Positions 16,310 through 25,358 of a stretch of DNA of 64,000 bases are shown here, in pieces; position 1 is the first letter of the stretch, and every line of letters begins with the position of its first letter. Both the position numbers and the translations under genes were made by a program. The DNA comes from Bradyrhizobium yuanmingense. Its GTDB lineage: Bacteria > Pseudomonadota > Alphaproteobacteria > Rhizobiales > Xanthobacteraceae. Below the pieces are notes generated by a model that had not been told where the DNA came from, did not search any database, and was given only the letters and a program-made list of their open reading frames with translations. The stretch is taken from NCBI RefSeq assembly GCF_900094575.1, contig NZ_FMAE01000003.1:186001-250000 (forward strand), in the 5' to 3' direction.

Positions 16310-17122
16310 TTAGACCCCGTCGAGGATGATCACCGTCGGCTTCGTCGGCAGCGTATCCCGTGACATCCGGAACGAGCGCTCGACGCGCCGGTCGATCTCG
16401 AATTGCTGGCCGATCCGGCGCATGAAGTCGTCGAGCGGAGTGGCGAAGCGGTGCATCGGCAGTACCACCGAGGCGCGCAGCCGCTTGGTGATCTCGGAGA
16501 TGCCGTCGAGCGTCATGGTATAGGTGCCGTCGATCGGCACCATCACGATGTCGAGCCGTCCGATCTGGGCGAAATGGCTGTCGTCGAGCTTGTGATGGAG
16601 GTGGCCGAGATGGCCGATGCAGAGGCCGGCTGCCTCGAAGATGAAGATGGAATTGCCGTCGCGGATCATGTCGCTGCCGGCATCGTCGCCGTAATAGCGG
16701 CGGATGTCGGTGGTGACGTTGCGGATGAAGGTGTCGCTGATGCGCTGCGACACGATCGCCGGCTTGCCGTCCTCGCTCCAGCCATGCAGCACGTGGGGAA
16801 TGCGCTTGTCCGGAAAGAGAGTGTAATGGGTGCTGTGCGCCCGGTTCATGGTGACGACATCGGGCAGTCGCCCGACCTGGTAGGCGCCGCTATAATCGGT
16901 GGCGATGCGCAAGCCGGCGGGCGTGTCGATGAAATAGGTGGAATGGCCGGCATAGGTGATCTCGACCTCGGGCGCAGCTGCAGCCTGCCTGAAGACGACC
17001 GGCATGATCCGCGGCGCCGCGTTGGCCATCGCCAGGCATTCGCTGCGCAGTGGTTGCTGGGCCAGGGCAGGGGTCAGGAATGCGCCGAACAGCGCGATAG
17101 CCGCCAAAACCAGTCGTCGCAT
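16310..17122 (-). CDS. Periplasmic MBL-fold metal-dependent hydrolase
   Basis: This 270-residue protein has a Sec signal peptide (MRRLVLAAIALFGAFLTPALAQQ; start 17122). The body follows the UlaG-like branch of the metallo-beta-lactamase fold: EVEITYAGHSTYFID, RAHSTHYTLFP in place of the usual HxHxDH, the acidic/His segment CIGHLGHLHHKLDD and IVMVPIDGTYTM. The HxHxDH motif is altered, with RAHSTHY present, so metal binding may be changed. Location is periplasmic by signal peptide; function unknown. Confidence 0.8.
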   Translation of the reverse strand: MRRLVLAAIALFGAFLTPALAQQPLRSECLAMANAAPRIMPVVFRQAAAAPEVEITYAGHSTYFIDTPAGLRIATDYSGAYQVGRLPDVVTMNRAHSTHYTLFPDKRIPHVLHGWSEDGKPAIVSQRISDTFIRNVTTDIRRYYGDDAGSDMIRDGNSIFIFEAAGLCIGHLGHLHHKLDDSHFAQIGRLDIVMVPIDGTYTMTLDGISEITKRLRASVVLPMHRFATPLDDFMRRIGQQFEIDRRVERSFRMSRDTLPTKPTVIILDGV

Positions 17123-17213
17123 GGATCCGTCCCCGATGACTTCACAGCGAAGTCTAGCGTGCAATGCGGAGCATCGCCAATGGGGTGCGATCAACAGCGC
17201 GTCAGTGTCGCAC

Positions 17214-18743
17214 CTATTGCTCGCGCTTCGGGCTGAACTTCCAGGTGACCGCGACGAGGCCTGCGGTAATCAGGCCGCTGATGAGGCCGGCCACGGGAAG
17301 GGCGAGCAGCAGTGCGGCGGTGGCGGCCCAGCCGATCGAGGAAAAGGCCTCGGCGAAGGTTGCAAGCCTCGAAGACGTCTGACGGCGCCGGAATTGGCTG
17401 CGCCTTGCCTGCACCCGGAACCAGAGCTGGATCGCGGTCGCCGAGGCCGCGCTGATGATGATCGCACCCGCGCTGATTGCGGCCTGGGATGGCGAGGCAA
17501 AGGCTAGCGCCGCGAGCAGCGGAGCGAAGATTGCGGCAATCGCGATCAGCACCACCTCGATCTTGGCACGGATGATGCCGGACGGCATCAAGGGCGCGGT
17601 CGCGACCAGGTCGGGCGCGTCCTCGCCCGAGATCGTCAGCCAGGCGAGTCCGCCGGCGAGCTGTCCGGCCGCCATCACGATGACGGGTGTGATCAGTGTC
17701 AGCGCCGCGGAGCTGTCGGCGAAATTACGCCAGAGCAGCAGCGCCGGCGGCACCAGATAGAGCAGCTGCATCAAGGTCTGCGAGATCAGCCATGGATCGC
17801 GCCACAGCAGCATGAATTCCTTGCGACGCAGCGCCTGCTGGCGCGATCCGCCGCGGAACGGGCGCTCCTTGGCACGGACGCGGCCGGACGTGGCGTAGGC
17901 CGCCGCATCGATCGCGGTGTCGGCAAAGCGGTGCGAGAAGATCGCCATCACGCCGCCGAGCATGACCAGAGCGAGCGCGAGAAGCAGCGCTAGCGCCTCG
18001 CTGTCGCCCATCGCTGCCCGCGCCGGCCACCACCAGATGCTGTCGACGTCGGGGGCGTAGGCGGCAACGCTGCCCGAGGTCAGGATGGTGAAGCGCGACA
18101 GCGTGCCGTAGGACATGATCGCGGCGACCTGAAGCGCGATCACGAAACCCGCACCGATGATGGCGGCGAGGATCTGTGCGATCAGGCGCGTCCGCGCCGG
18201 GCCGATCAACCGGAACAGGAGAATGGTGACGGCGATCGCGATCGCCGCCGCGGACAGGCCCATCGCAATGACGACGCCGAAGGCCGCCAGCCAGCGCGCG
18301 CCGCCGCCGATCACCAGAACGTCGATGAAGGGCGTCGAGAACAGCAGCGCCAGCACGGTGACGGTCAGCGCGATCGCGGCGATGCGGACCGAGAACAGAT
18401 TGGCCAGCCGCGCCGGCGAGGACATGATCAGGTCGAGATCGGCGCGGGCGTAGAATACCCGCGTCACGGATTCGATCGCCTGCGACAGCATCAAGGTCCA
18501 GGCGAGAAAGATCGTCGCCGAAATCACGATCAGAGAGGATTTGTCGAGCGGCAACTGCAGGTCGGCGAAACGGCCGATCACCGCCCAGGCCGGCAGGTGG
18601 AGCAGCGCGGCGAAGCACATGAGGCCGATGATTGCGGCGCGCGCCCGTTTGCGCCGCCCGCCCGTCATCATGGCGAGCCATTCGCGCCAGGCGAGCCGCA
18701 GCTCGTGCCGGGCAAACCAGGACAGCGCGGTGGCCGAGCTCAT
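17214..18743 (-). CDS. ABC exporter permease
   Basis: This 509-residue integral membrane protein has about ten to twelve predicted helices, with paired hydrophobic runs separated by short polar loops and a cytoplasmic basic stretch near residue 300 (RGGSRQQALRRKEFMLLWRD). Such large permeases pair with the adjacent ATPase. Its start codon overlaps the ATPase stop by 4 bp (ATGA), so the two are translationally coupled. It lacks the substrate clues of a lantibiotic or Nod-factor exporter (no NodJ-like block). Confidence 0.85.
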   Translation of the reverse strand: MSSATALSWFARHELRLAWREWLAMMTGGRRKRARAAIIGLMCFAALLHLPAWAVIGRFADLQLPLDKSSLIVISATIFLAWTLMLSQAIESVTRVFYARADLDLIMSSPARLANLFSVRIAAIALTVTVLALLFSTPFIDVLVIGGGARWLAAFGVVIAMGLSAAAIAIAVTILLFRLIGPARTRLIAQILAAIIGAGFVIALQVAAIMSYGTLSRFTILTSGSVAAYAPDVDSIWWWPARAAMGDSEALALLLALALVMLGGVMAIFSHRFADTAIDAAAYATSGRVRAKERPFRGGSRQQALRRKEFMLLWRDPWLISQTLMQLLYLVPPALLLWRNFADSSAALTLITPVIVMAAGQLAGGLAWLTISGEDAPDLVATAPLMPSGIIRAKIEVVLIAIAAIFAPLLAALAFASPSQAAISAGAIIISAASATAIQLWFRVQARRSQFRRRQTSSRLATFAEAFSSIGWAATAALLLALPVAGLISGLITAGLVAVTWKFSPKREQ

Positions 18744-19489
18744 GCCGCTTCCTGAAGCGTCACCAGCGCGATGAAGAGGTCTTCCAGGCTGGTGTCGGCA
18801 TGGCCGTTCTGGTGGCGCAGCTCGGTGAGCGTGCCTTCCGCGACCAGGCGGCCGGAGGCGATCACGCCGATGCGGTCGGCCATGCGCTCGGCGACTTCGA
18901 GGATATGCGTGGTCATGATGACGGTGCAGCCGGCGCGGACACGCGCGCTGAGCAGGCCCTTCACATGGCGGGCGGAAACCGCATCGAGCCCCGTCAAGGG
19001 TTCGTCGAGAATGATGAGGCGGGGATCGTGCACCAGCGCCCCTGCGAGAGCGACCTTCTGGCGCGTGCCCTTGGAAAAGCCCTCGCAGCGCTCGTGGCGG
19101 TGCGCCTCGAGGCCGAGCGAATCGAGCAGTTCCTCGGCGGCCGGTTGCGAGATCGACGGCGCGATGCCCCAGAGGCCGGCGACGAATTCGAGATATTCGA
19201 GCGGGGTGAGCTTGTCATAGATCATGGGCTCGTCGGAGACCCAGGCCATCACCTGCTTGGCGGCGACGGGGTCTTGGAGCGCATCGATGCCGAAGATCGA
19301 GACGGCGCCGGCATCGGGCCTGAGCAGGCCCGCAACCATGCGTAAAGTGGTGGTCTTGCCGGCGCCATTGGGGCCGACCAGCGCGTAGAATTCGCCGGCG
19401 TGAATGGTGAGATCGAGGCTGTCGACCGCCAGACGGTCAAAACGCTTCGTTAACCCTCGGACTTCCAGGGCCGAGTTGTCCGGCTTCAT
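18740..19489 (-). CDS. ABC exporter ATP-binding protein
   Basis: This 249-residue ATPase has Walker A VGPNGAGKTTTLR, signature GFSKGTRQK (a variant of LSGGQ), Walker B PRLIILDEPLTGLD and H-loop MTTHILE. It would power the permease encoded by the overlapping gene at 17214-18743. ATG 19489 is preferred, with a GTG three codons upstream (19498) as alternative. The altered signature motif (SKGTRQ) is common in the CcmA/NatA-like exporter group. Substrate unknown. Confidence 0.92.
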   Translation of the reverse strand: MKPDNSALEVRGLTKRFDRLAVDSLDLTIHAGEFYALVGPNGAGKTTTLRMVAGLLRPDAGAVSIFGIDALQDPVAAKQVMAWVSDEPMIYDKLTPLEYLEFVAGLWGIAPSISQPAAEELLDSLGLEAHRHERCEGFSKGTRQKVALAGALVHDPRLIILDEPLTGLDAVSARHVKGLLSARVRAGCTVIMTTHILEVAERMADRIGVIASGRLVAEGTLTELRHQNGHADTSLEDLFIALVTLQEAA

Positions 19490-19763
19490 GACGGCCACAC
19501 CATCCGGTTTGCATCGCCCGCGACCATGACCCGAAGATGTTTCGGCACCGTGAATCGCACTGCCGCAAATTCCGCCAACCGGATTGGACTAAAGGCAAGG
19601 CATCCCGACAAGTCACCGTTTGTTGACAGCGCGCGGGCGTTCAGGCTGAATTGATTCCGGACAAATGGCGCTAACGCGGCGAAACGACTGCGTAGCGACT
19701 GGACACAAGATGCGGCAAGGCGGCCTCGAAGAACGCCGGTTGCATCGGGGAGGACGCGCGTCA

Positions 19764-20639
19764 ATGCTGGATTTCGTTCAGCAGCTGGTCAGCGGTGTTG
19801 CGCTCGGCTGCGTCTACGGCCTGATCGCGCTCGGCTTCGTGCTCGTCTACAAGGCCACCGAAGTCGTCAATTTTGCCCAGGGCGATCTGATGATGCTGGG
19901 CGGTTTCTTCGCCTTCACCTTCATCGGCATGATGGGCCTGAACTACTGGATCGGCTTCGCCGGTGCGGTCGCCGCCATGGCGCTGTTCGGCATGCTGGCC
20001 GAGCGCGTGGTCGTGCGGCCGATCCTCGGCTATCCCCAGTTCTCCATCATCATGGTCACGATCGGTCTCGGCTATTTTCTGCGTTCGGTCGCGGGGATGA
20101 TCTGGGGCACCGACGACCTGAAGATCGAAACGCCGTTCAGCCAGGGCGTGCTGCGCATGGGCTCGCTGGTGCTCGCCTACGACAAGCTCTCGGTGATCGC
20201 AGCGACGATGATCCTGTGCACCCTGCTCTGGCTGTTCTTCAACAAGACCACGCTCGGCACCGCCATGCGCGCCAGCTCCGAGAACATGCTGGCGGCCTAT
20301 TACATGGGCATTCCGGTCAAGCGCGTGGTGGCGGTGGTCTGGGCGATCAGCGCGGCGGTCGCGACCTGCGCCGGCGTGCTGCTGGCGCCGATCACCTTCA
20401 TCCACTCCAATGTCGGCCTCGTGCTCGGCTTGAAGGCGTTTCCCGCCGCCGTGCTCGGCGGTTTCGGCTCGATCCCGGGCGCGGTGGTCGGCGGCGTCCT
20501 GATCGGCGTGATCGAGAGCATGGCCGGCTTTTACCTGCCCGAGGGCTGGAAGGACGCCGCGCCTTACATCGTGCTGCTCACCGTGCTGCTGCTGAAGCCC
20601 GAGGGCCTGTTCGGCCTCCACGTCCGCAAGAAGGTCTGA
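19764..20639 (+). CDS. livH: LIV-type ABC transporter permease LivH
   Basis: This 291-residue permease of a branched-chain amino acid-type importer has about eight TM helices, including YGLIALGFVLVYKATEVVNF and the conserved EAA-like loop SENMLAAYYMGIPVKRV. ATG 19764 follows GGGAGGACGCGCG. It is the first gene of an operon with livM (5 bp after), livG, livF, an acyl-CoA ligase and a binding protein. Such transporters also carry aromatic acids and fatty acids in this bacterial group. Confidence 0.9.
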   Translation: MLDFVQQLVSGVALGCVYGLIALGFVLVYKATEVVNFAQGDLMMLGGFFAFTFIGMMGLNYWIGFAGAVAAMALFGMLAERVVVRPILGYPQFSIIMVTIGLGYFLRSVAGMIWGTDDLKIETPFSQGVLRMGSLVLAYDKLSVIAATMILCTLLWLFFNKTTLGTAMRASSENMLAAYYMGIPVKRVVAVVWAISAAVATCAGVLLAPITFIHSNVGLVLGLKAFPAAVLGGFGSIPGAVVGGVLIGVIESMAGFYLPEGWKDAAPYIVLLTVLLLKPEGLFGLHVRKKV

Positions 20640-20644
20640 ACGCC

Positions 20645-21796
20645 ATGCGCTTCCTGTTCAAGACCGACTACGAGGACGACATCAAGCTGTTCCCGCATTC
20701 CGGCTACGTCGTCACCTACGGCGTTCTGCTCGCGCTGCTGCTGATCGCGCCTCACGTGCTCTCCAGCTATCTGATGAGCCAGCTCGTCTTCGTCTGCATC
20801 TATGCGATCGTCGGCGTGGCGCTGCTGATTCTGACCGGCTTCACCGGCCAGGCCTCGCTTGGGCACGCGGCGTTCCTCGCCATCGGCGCCTACACGGCGG
20901 CGTACTTGCAGAAATACAACGTGCCGTTCCCCGTCTACTTCCTCGCCGCCGGGCTGTTGACCGGCATCATCGGCGCGATGGTCGGCTTTCCGGCGCTGCG
21001 CCTCACCGGCATCTATCTCGTCATCGCCACCATCTCGTTTGCCCTGATCGTGGAGGAGATCCTGGCGCGATGGGAAAGCGTTACCCACGGTAACGAGGGC
21101 ATGCGGGTCAAGACGCTGTCGCTGCTCGGCGTCGCCGTGCCGCGCGACAGCCCGACCTTCTATTACCTCTGCCTTGCCGTGCTGGTGCTGACCATCGTCG
21201 GCACGCTCAATCTACTACGTTCGCCGACGGGCCGCGCCTTCGTCGCGATCCGCGATTCCGAGACGGCGGCGCGCAGCATGGGCGTCAATGTCGCGCTCTA
21301 CAAGGTGAAGTCGTTCGCGATCTCGGCCGCGATCACCGGCTTTGCCGGCGTCCTGTTCGCGCACAAGCTCTCCTTCATCTCGCCGGAGATGTTCACGCTT
21401 CAGCTCTCGATCGAGTTCATCATCGTGATCCTGATCGGCGGCACCTTCAGCCTGCACGGCGCCGTGCTCGGCGCGATCTTCATCGTGATGATCGACCCGT
21501 TCCTCACCTATCTCAAGGACGACATGCCCGGCATCATCGCCGGCATTGCCGCGACATTCGGCGCCGGCGCGGCGACTGCGGGCAATATCGAGGCGAAGGT
21601 CGCGGCCTTCGCCTCGCTCAACGGCCTGAAGGGCGCGATCTACGGCATCATCATCGTGCTGTTCGTGCTGTTCGAGCCGCTCGGGCTCTACGGCCGCTGG
21701 CTCAAGATCAAGCTCTTCTTCCAGCTGTTCCCTCTCTACAAGCGCGCCACCTTCAAGCGGCAGAAGATCTACGTGAAGTCGGAGCGCAATCGATGA
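20645..21796 (+). CDS. livM: LIV-type ABC transporter permease LivM
   Basis: This 383-residue permease has about nine TM helices, starting with the cytoplasmic segment FLFKTDYEDDIKLFPHSG. The LIV permease hallmark GFTGQASLGHAAFLAIGAY and the loop RDSETAARSMGVNVALYKVK (ATPase contact) are visible. A longer C-terminal loop with EAKVAAFASLNGLKG suggests an extra periplasmic segment. It overlaps livG by 4 bp (ATGA), showing tight coupling. Confidence 0.9.
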   Translation: MRFLFKTDYEDDIKLFPHSGYVVTYGVLLALLLIAPHVLSSYLMSQLVFVCIYAIVGVALLILTGFTGQASLGHAAFLAIGAYTAAYLQKYNVPFPVYFLAAGLLTGIIGAMVGFPALRLTGIYLVIATISFALIVEEILARWESVTHGNEGMRVKTLSLLGVAVPRDSPTFYYLCLAVLVLTIVGTLNLLRSPTGRAFVAIRDSETAARSMGVNVALYKVKSFAISAAITGFAGVLFAHKLSFISPEMFTLQLSIEFIIVILIGGTFSLHGAVLGAIFIVMIDPFLTYLKDDMPGIIAGIAATFGAGAATAGNIEAKVAAFASLNGLKGAIYGIIIVLFVLFEPLGLYGRWLKIKLFFQLFPLYKRATFKRQKIYVKSERNR

Positions 21797-22551
21797 GCTA
21801 TTTCCGCGCCGAGAACCTGTCGCTGCATTTCGGCGGCCTCAAGGCGGTCGATGCGGTCTCGTTCGCGGTGGAGAAGGGCGAGATCCTCTCGATCATCGGG
21901 CCGAACGGAGCCGGCAAGAGCTCGATCTTCAACCTGATCTCGCGGATCTACCGGCCGACCTCGGGCCGTATCTTCTTCGAGGACCAGGACATCACCGAGC
22001 AGCCGCCCTACGACATCGCCAAGCTCGGCATCGCCCGTACCTTCCAGAACATCGAGCTGTTCGAGAACGCGACCGTGCTGTCGAACCTTCTGGTCGGCCG
22101 CCACCGCCATTCGACCACGCAGCTGTGGCAGGAGCTCTTATTCCTGCCGAGCGTGCGGGCCAACGAAAAGGTTCACCGCCGCCGGGTCGAGCAGGTCATC
22201 GAATTCCTCGACCTCGAACCCTATCGCGACAAGCTGATCTCGGGCCTGCCTTACGGCGTGCGCAAGGTGATCGAGCTGGCGCGCGCGCTCTGCTCGGAGC
22301 CGAAGCTGATCCTGCTGGACGAGCCGTCCTCGGGTCTCAACGTGGAGGAGACCGGCGACATGTCGTTCTGGATTCGGGACATGAGGACCGAGCTCGGTAT
22401 CACCGTGCTGATGGTCGAGCACGACATGTCGCTGGTCAACCGGGTCTCCGATCGCGTCATCGCACTGAACTACGGAAGGGTGCTGGCGATGGGCTCGCCC
22501 GCTGAAGTGCAGCAGCACCCCGACGTCGTCGCCGCGTATCTGGGAGCCTGA
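21793..22551 (+). CDS. livG: LIV-type ABC ATPase LivG
   Basis: This 252-residue ATPase has Walker A GPNGAGKSSIFNL, signature LPYGVRKVIELARAL (variant), Walker B PKLILLDEPSSGLN and H-loop VEHDMSLV. The variant LPYG in place of LSGG is normal in LivG. It overlaps livM by 4 bp. Together with LivF it drives the transporter. Confidence 0.92.
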   Translation: MSYFRAENLSLHFGGLKAVDAVSFAVEKGEILSIIGPNGAGKSSIFNLISRIYRPTSGRIFFEDQDITEQPPYDIAKLGIARTFQNIELFENATVLSNLLVGRHRHSTTQLWQELLFLPSVRANEKVHRRRVEQVIEFLDLEPYRDKLISGLPYGVRKVIELARALCSEPKLILLDEPSSGLNVEETGDMSFWIRDMRTELGITVLMVEHDMSLVNRVSDRVIALNYGRVLAMGSPAEVQQHPDVVAAYLGA

Positions 22552-22554
22552 CCG

Positions 22555-23343
22555 ATGGATGCCGCTGCGCCCCAGGATATCATCCTCAAGCTCTCCAACA
22601 TCGAGAGCTATTACGGGCCGATCATGGCGATCCGCGGCATCTCGCTGGAGGTGCCGCGCGGGCGCATCGTCACGCTGCTCGGGGCCAACGGGGCCGGCAA
22701 GACCACGGTGCTGAAGACCATCTCCGGCATCCTCGATCCGCAGAAGGGCGCGATCGAGTTCATGGGCAAGCCGATCCAGCGCATGGAGGCCGACCGCATC
22801 GTGCGGCTCGGCCTCAGCCACGTGCCCGAGGGGCGCGAGGTGTTCCCGTTCCTCTCGGTGCGCGAGAACCTGATGATGGGTGCCTATCCGCGCAAGGACC
22901 GGGACGGCGTCGCGGAGGACATGGAGCGCGTCTACGGCTATTTCCCGCGCCTGAAGGAGCGCATCAACCAGCCGGCGGGCCAGCTCTCCGGCGGCGAGCA
23001 GCAGATGCTCGCGATCGGGCGCGCGCTGATGAACCGGCCGACGCTGCTCTTGCTCGACGAGCCCTCGCTCGGCCTGTCGCCACTGCTGGTGAAGGAGATA
23101 TTCACCATCATCCGCCGGGTCAACGAGGAGCAGGGCATGTCGATCCTGCTGGTCGAGCAGAACGCCAAGGTGGCGCTGGAAACCGCCCATTACGGCTATG
23201 TGCTGGAGATCGGCCGTATCGTGATGAACGATACCTGCGACCGCTTGATGCATTCCCAGGACATCCAGGAATTCTACCTTGGCGCCAAGGAAGCCGGCGC
23301 GCGCGGCGAGCGGCGCTGGAAAAAGAAGAAGACGTGGCGGTGA
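22555..23343 (+). CDS. livF: LIV-type ABC ATPase LivF
   Basis: This 262-residue ATPase has Walker A GANGAGKTTVLKT, signature LSGGEQQMLAIGRAL, Walker B PTLLLLDEPSLGLSP and H-loop VEQNAKVA. It starts 4 bp after livG. A Lys/Arg-rich tail (ERRWKKKKTWR) ends the protein, more basic than usual. Confidence 0.92.
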   Translation: MDAAAPQDIILKLSNIESYYGPIMAIRGISLEVPRGRIVTLLGANGAGKTTVLKTISGILDPQKGAIEFMGKPIQRMEADRIVRLGLSHVPEGREVFPFLSVRENLMMGAYPRKDRDGVAEDMERVYGYFPRLKERINQPAGQLSGGEQQMLAIGRALMNRPTLLLLDEPSLGLSPLLVKEIFTIIRRVNEEQGMSILLVEQNAKVALETAHYGYVLEIGRIVMNDTCDRLMHSQDIQEFYLGAKEAGARGERRWKKKKTWR

Positions 23344-23438
23344 GGACGAGCTGGCAGTAAGATGAGCTTGCCCAACGTTGAGCAAAGACCGGCTGGCAAG
23401 GCAGGCAGCGGAGGGAAGGCGACAAGGAGGAGAGGTGC

Positions 23439-25277
23439 ATGGCCCGACCGGCGGTGCTGACGGTCGCTGATACGATCGCGAAGAGCTTCTTGCGCGCCGC
23501 CGAGACGCGGGGCGACAGGCCGGCGATCCGCGAGAAGAAGTTCGGCATCTGGCAGCCGACGAGCTGGCTAGAATGGCTGGAGATCTCCAAAGAGATCGCC
23601 TACGCGCTCCGCGCCGTCGGCTTCATGCCCGGCGAGGTCGCCTCCATCATCGCCAATGCCGTGCCCGAATGGGTTTATGCCGACATGGGCATATTGTGCG
23701 CCGGCGGCGTCTCCAGCGGAATCTATCCGACCGATTCTTCGTCCCAGGTCGAGTATCTCGTCAACGACTCCGCCACGAAGGTGATCTTCGCCGAGGACGA
23801 GGAGCAGCTCGACAAGATTCTCACCTGCCGCGCGCGATGCCCCAGCTTGCAGAAGATCATCGTGTTCGACATGGAAGGCCTCAGCGGCTTCTCGGATGAC
23901 ATGGTGATGTCGCTGGACGAGTTTCGCGCGCTCGGCCGCAACCACATGGTCGGCCGCGAAGCGCTGTGGCAGGAGATGATCGACAGCCGCAGTGCCGGCG
24001 ATCTCGCGGTCCTCGTCTATACGTCCGGCACGACCGGCCCGCCGAAAGGCGCGATGCACGCCAATCGCAGCGTCACCCACCAGATGCGGCACGCCAACGA
24101 CTTCATACCTGCGCGAGAGGACGAGAACCGGCTGGTCTTCCTGCCGCTCTGCCACGTCGCAGAGCGTATCGGCGGCTATTACATCTCGGTCGCGCTCGGC
24201 TCGGTGATGAATTTTGCCGAGAGCCCGGAAACCGTGCCTGACAATCTGCGCGAGGTGCAGCCGACCGCCTTTCTGGCCGTGCCGCGCGTCTGGGAGAAGT
24301 TCTATTCCGCCATCACCATCGCGCTGAAGGATGCAACGCCGCTGCAGCAATGGGTCTATCGCCGCGCCATCGGCATCGGCTACCGCATGGTCGATTGCCG
24401 GCTCGAGGGCAGGGCGCCGCCGCTATCGCTGCGCATCGCCAACCGCATCGCCTACCTGGTCGCGTTCCGCAACATCCGCCGCATGATCGGACTCGACCGC
24501 TGCCGCATCGCGTTCACCGGCGCAGCCCCGATCGCACCGGAGCTGATCCGCTGGTATCTGGCGCTCGGCATCGACATGCACGAGGTCTACGGTCAGACCG
24601 AGAATTGCGGGGTCGCAACCATGATGCCCGCGGACAAGATCAAGCTCGGCTCGGTCGGCACCGCGGTGCCCTGGGGCGAGGTCGCGCTGTCGCCCGCCGG
24701 CGAGATCCTGATCAAGGGCGACTTCCTGTTCATGGGCTATCTGAACCAGCCGGAGAAGACCGCAGAGACGATCGATTCCCGCGGCTGGCTGCACACCGGT
24801 GACGTCGGCACCATCGACAATGAGGGCTTCGTGCGCATCACCGACCGGATGAAGGACATCATCATCACCTCGGGCGGCAAGAACATCACGCCGTCCGAGA
24901 TCGAGAACCAGCTCAAGTTCTCGCCCTACATTTCCGACGCGGTCGTGATCGGCGACAAGCGGCCCTATCTCACCTGCCTCGTGATGATCGACCAGGAGAA
25001 TGTTGAGAAGTTCGCCCAGGATCACGACATCCCCTTCACCAATTATGCCAGCCTGTGCCGGGCGAGGGAGATCCAGGACCTGATCGGGCGCGAGATCGAG
25101 CAGGTCAACGGCAATTTTGCCCGCGTCGAGACCATCAAGAGGTTCTACCTGATCGAGCGCCAGCTCACGCCCGAGGACGAGGAGCTGACGCCGACCATGA
25201 AGCTGAAGCGCGGCTTCGTGAACAAGCGCTACGCCGCCGAGATCGAGGCGATGTATCGCGAGCGTGCGGTGGCGTGA
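23439..25277 (+). CDS. Long-chain-type acyl-CoA synthetase in transporter operon
   Basis: This 612-residue ANL enzyme has the A3 motif VYTSGTTGPPKGAMHAN, the A5 segment HEVYGQTENCG, A7 in GWLHTGDVGTIDNEGFV, A8 in RMKDIIITSGGKNITPSEIE, and a C-terminal LTPTMKLKRGFV segment with the catalytic Lys region. It belongs to the FadD15/long-chain branch. It sits between livF and the binding-protein gene on the same strand, so the imported substrate is probably a carboxylic acid that is CoA-activated on entry. RBS AAGGAGGAGAGG precedes the ATG. Confidence 0.9.
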   Translation: MARPAVLTVADTIAKSFLRAAETRGDRPAIREKKFGIWQPTSWLEWLEISKEIAYALRAVGFMPGEVASIIANAVPEWVYADMGILCAGGVSSGIYPTDSSSQVEYLVNDSATKVIFAEDEEQLDKILTCRARCPSLQKIIVFDMEGLSGFSDDMVMSLDEFRALGRNHMVGREALWQEMIDSRSAGDLAVLVYTSGTTGPPKGAMHANRSVTHQMRHANDFIPAREDENRLVFLPLCHVAERIGGYYISVALGSVMNFAESPETVPDNLREVQPTAFLAVPRVWEKFYSAITIALKDATPLQQWVYRRAIGIGYRMVDCRLEGRAPPLSLRIANRIAYLVAFRNIRRMIGLDRCRIAFTGAAPIAPELIRWYLALGIDMHEVYGQTENCGVATMMPADKIKLGSVGTAVPWGEVALSPAGEILIKGDFLFMGYLNQPEKTAETIDSRGWLHTGDVGTIDNEGFVRITDRMKDIIITSGGKNITPSEIENQLKFSPYISDAVVIGDKRPYLTCLVMIDQENVEKFAQDHDIPFTNYASLCRAREIQDLIGREIEQVNGNFARVETIKRFYLIERQLTPEDEELTPTMKLKRGFVNKRYAAEIEAMYRERAVA

Positions 25278-25358
25278 CGAGTCGGTCCATTTCGAGAAAG
25301 CGAAGGAGCTGTGGCCCCGCCCTTCGTGCAATACGGGCCTTTAGGAGAGGAGACGTCA

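Noticed and set aside
22138..23385. Long antisense frame opposite livG/livF
   Set aside because: It mirrors two real ATPases with Walker and signature motifs; the antisense protein has no recognisable fold.
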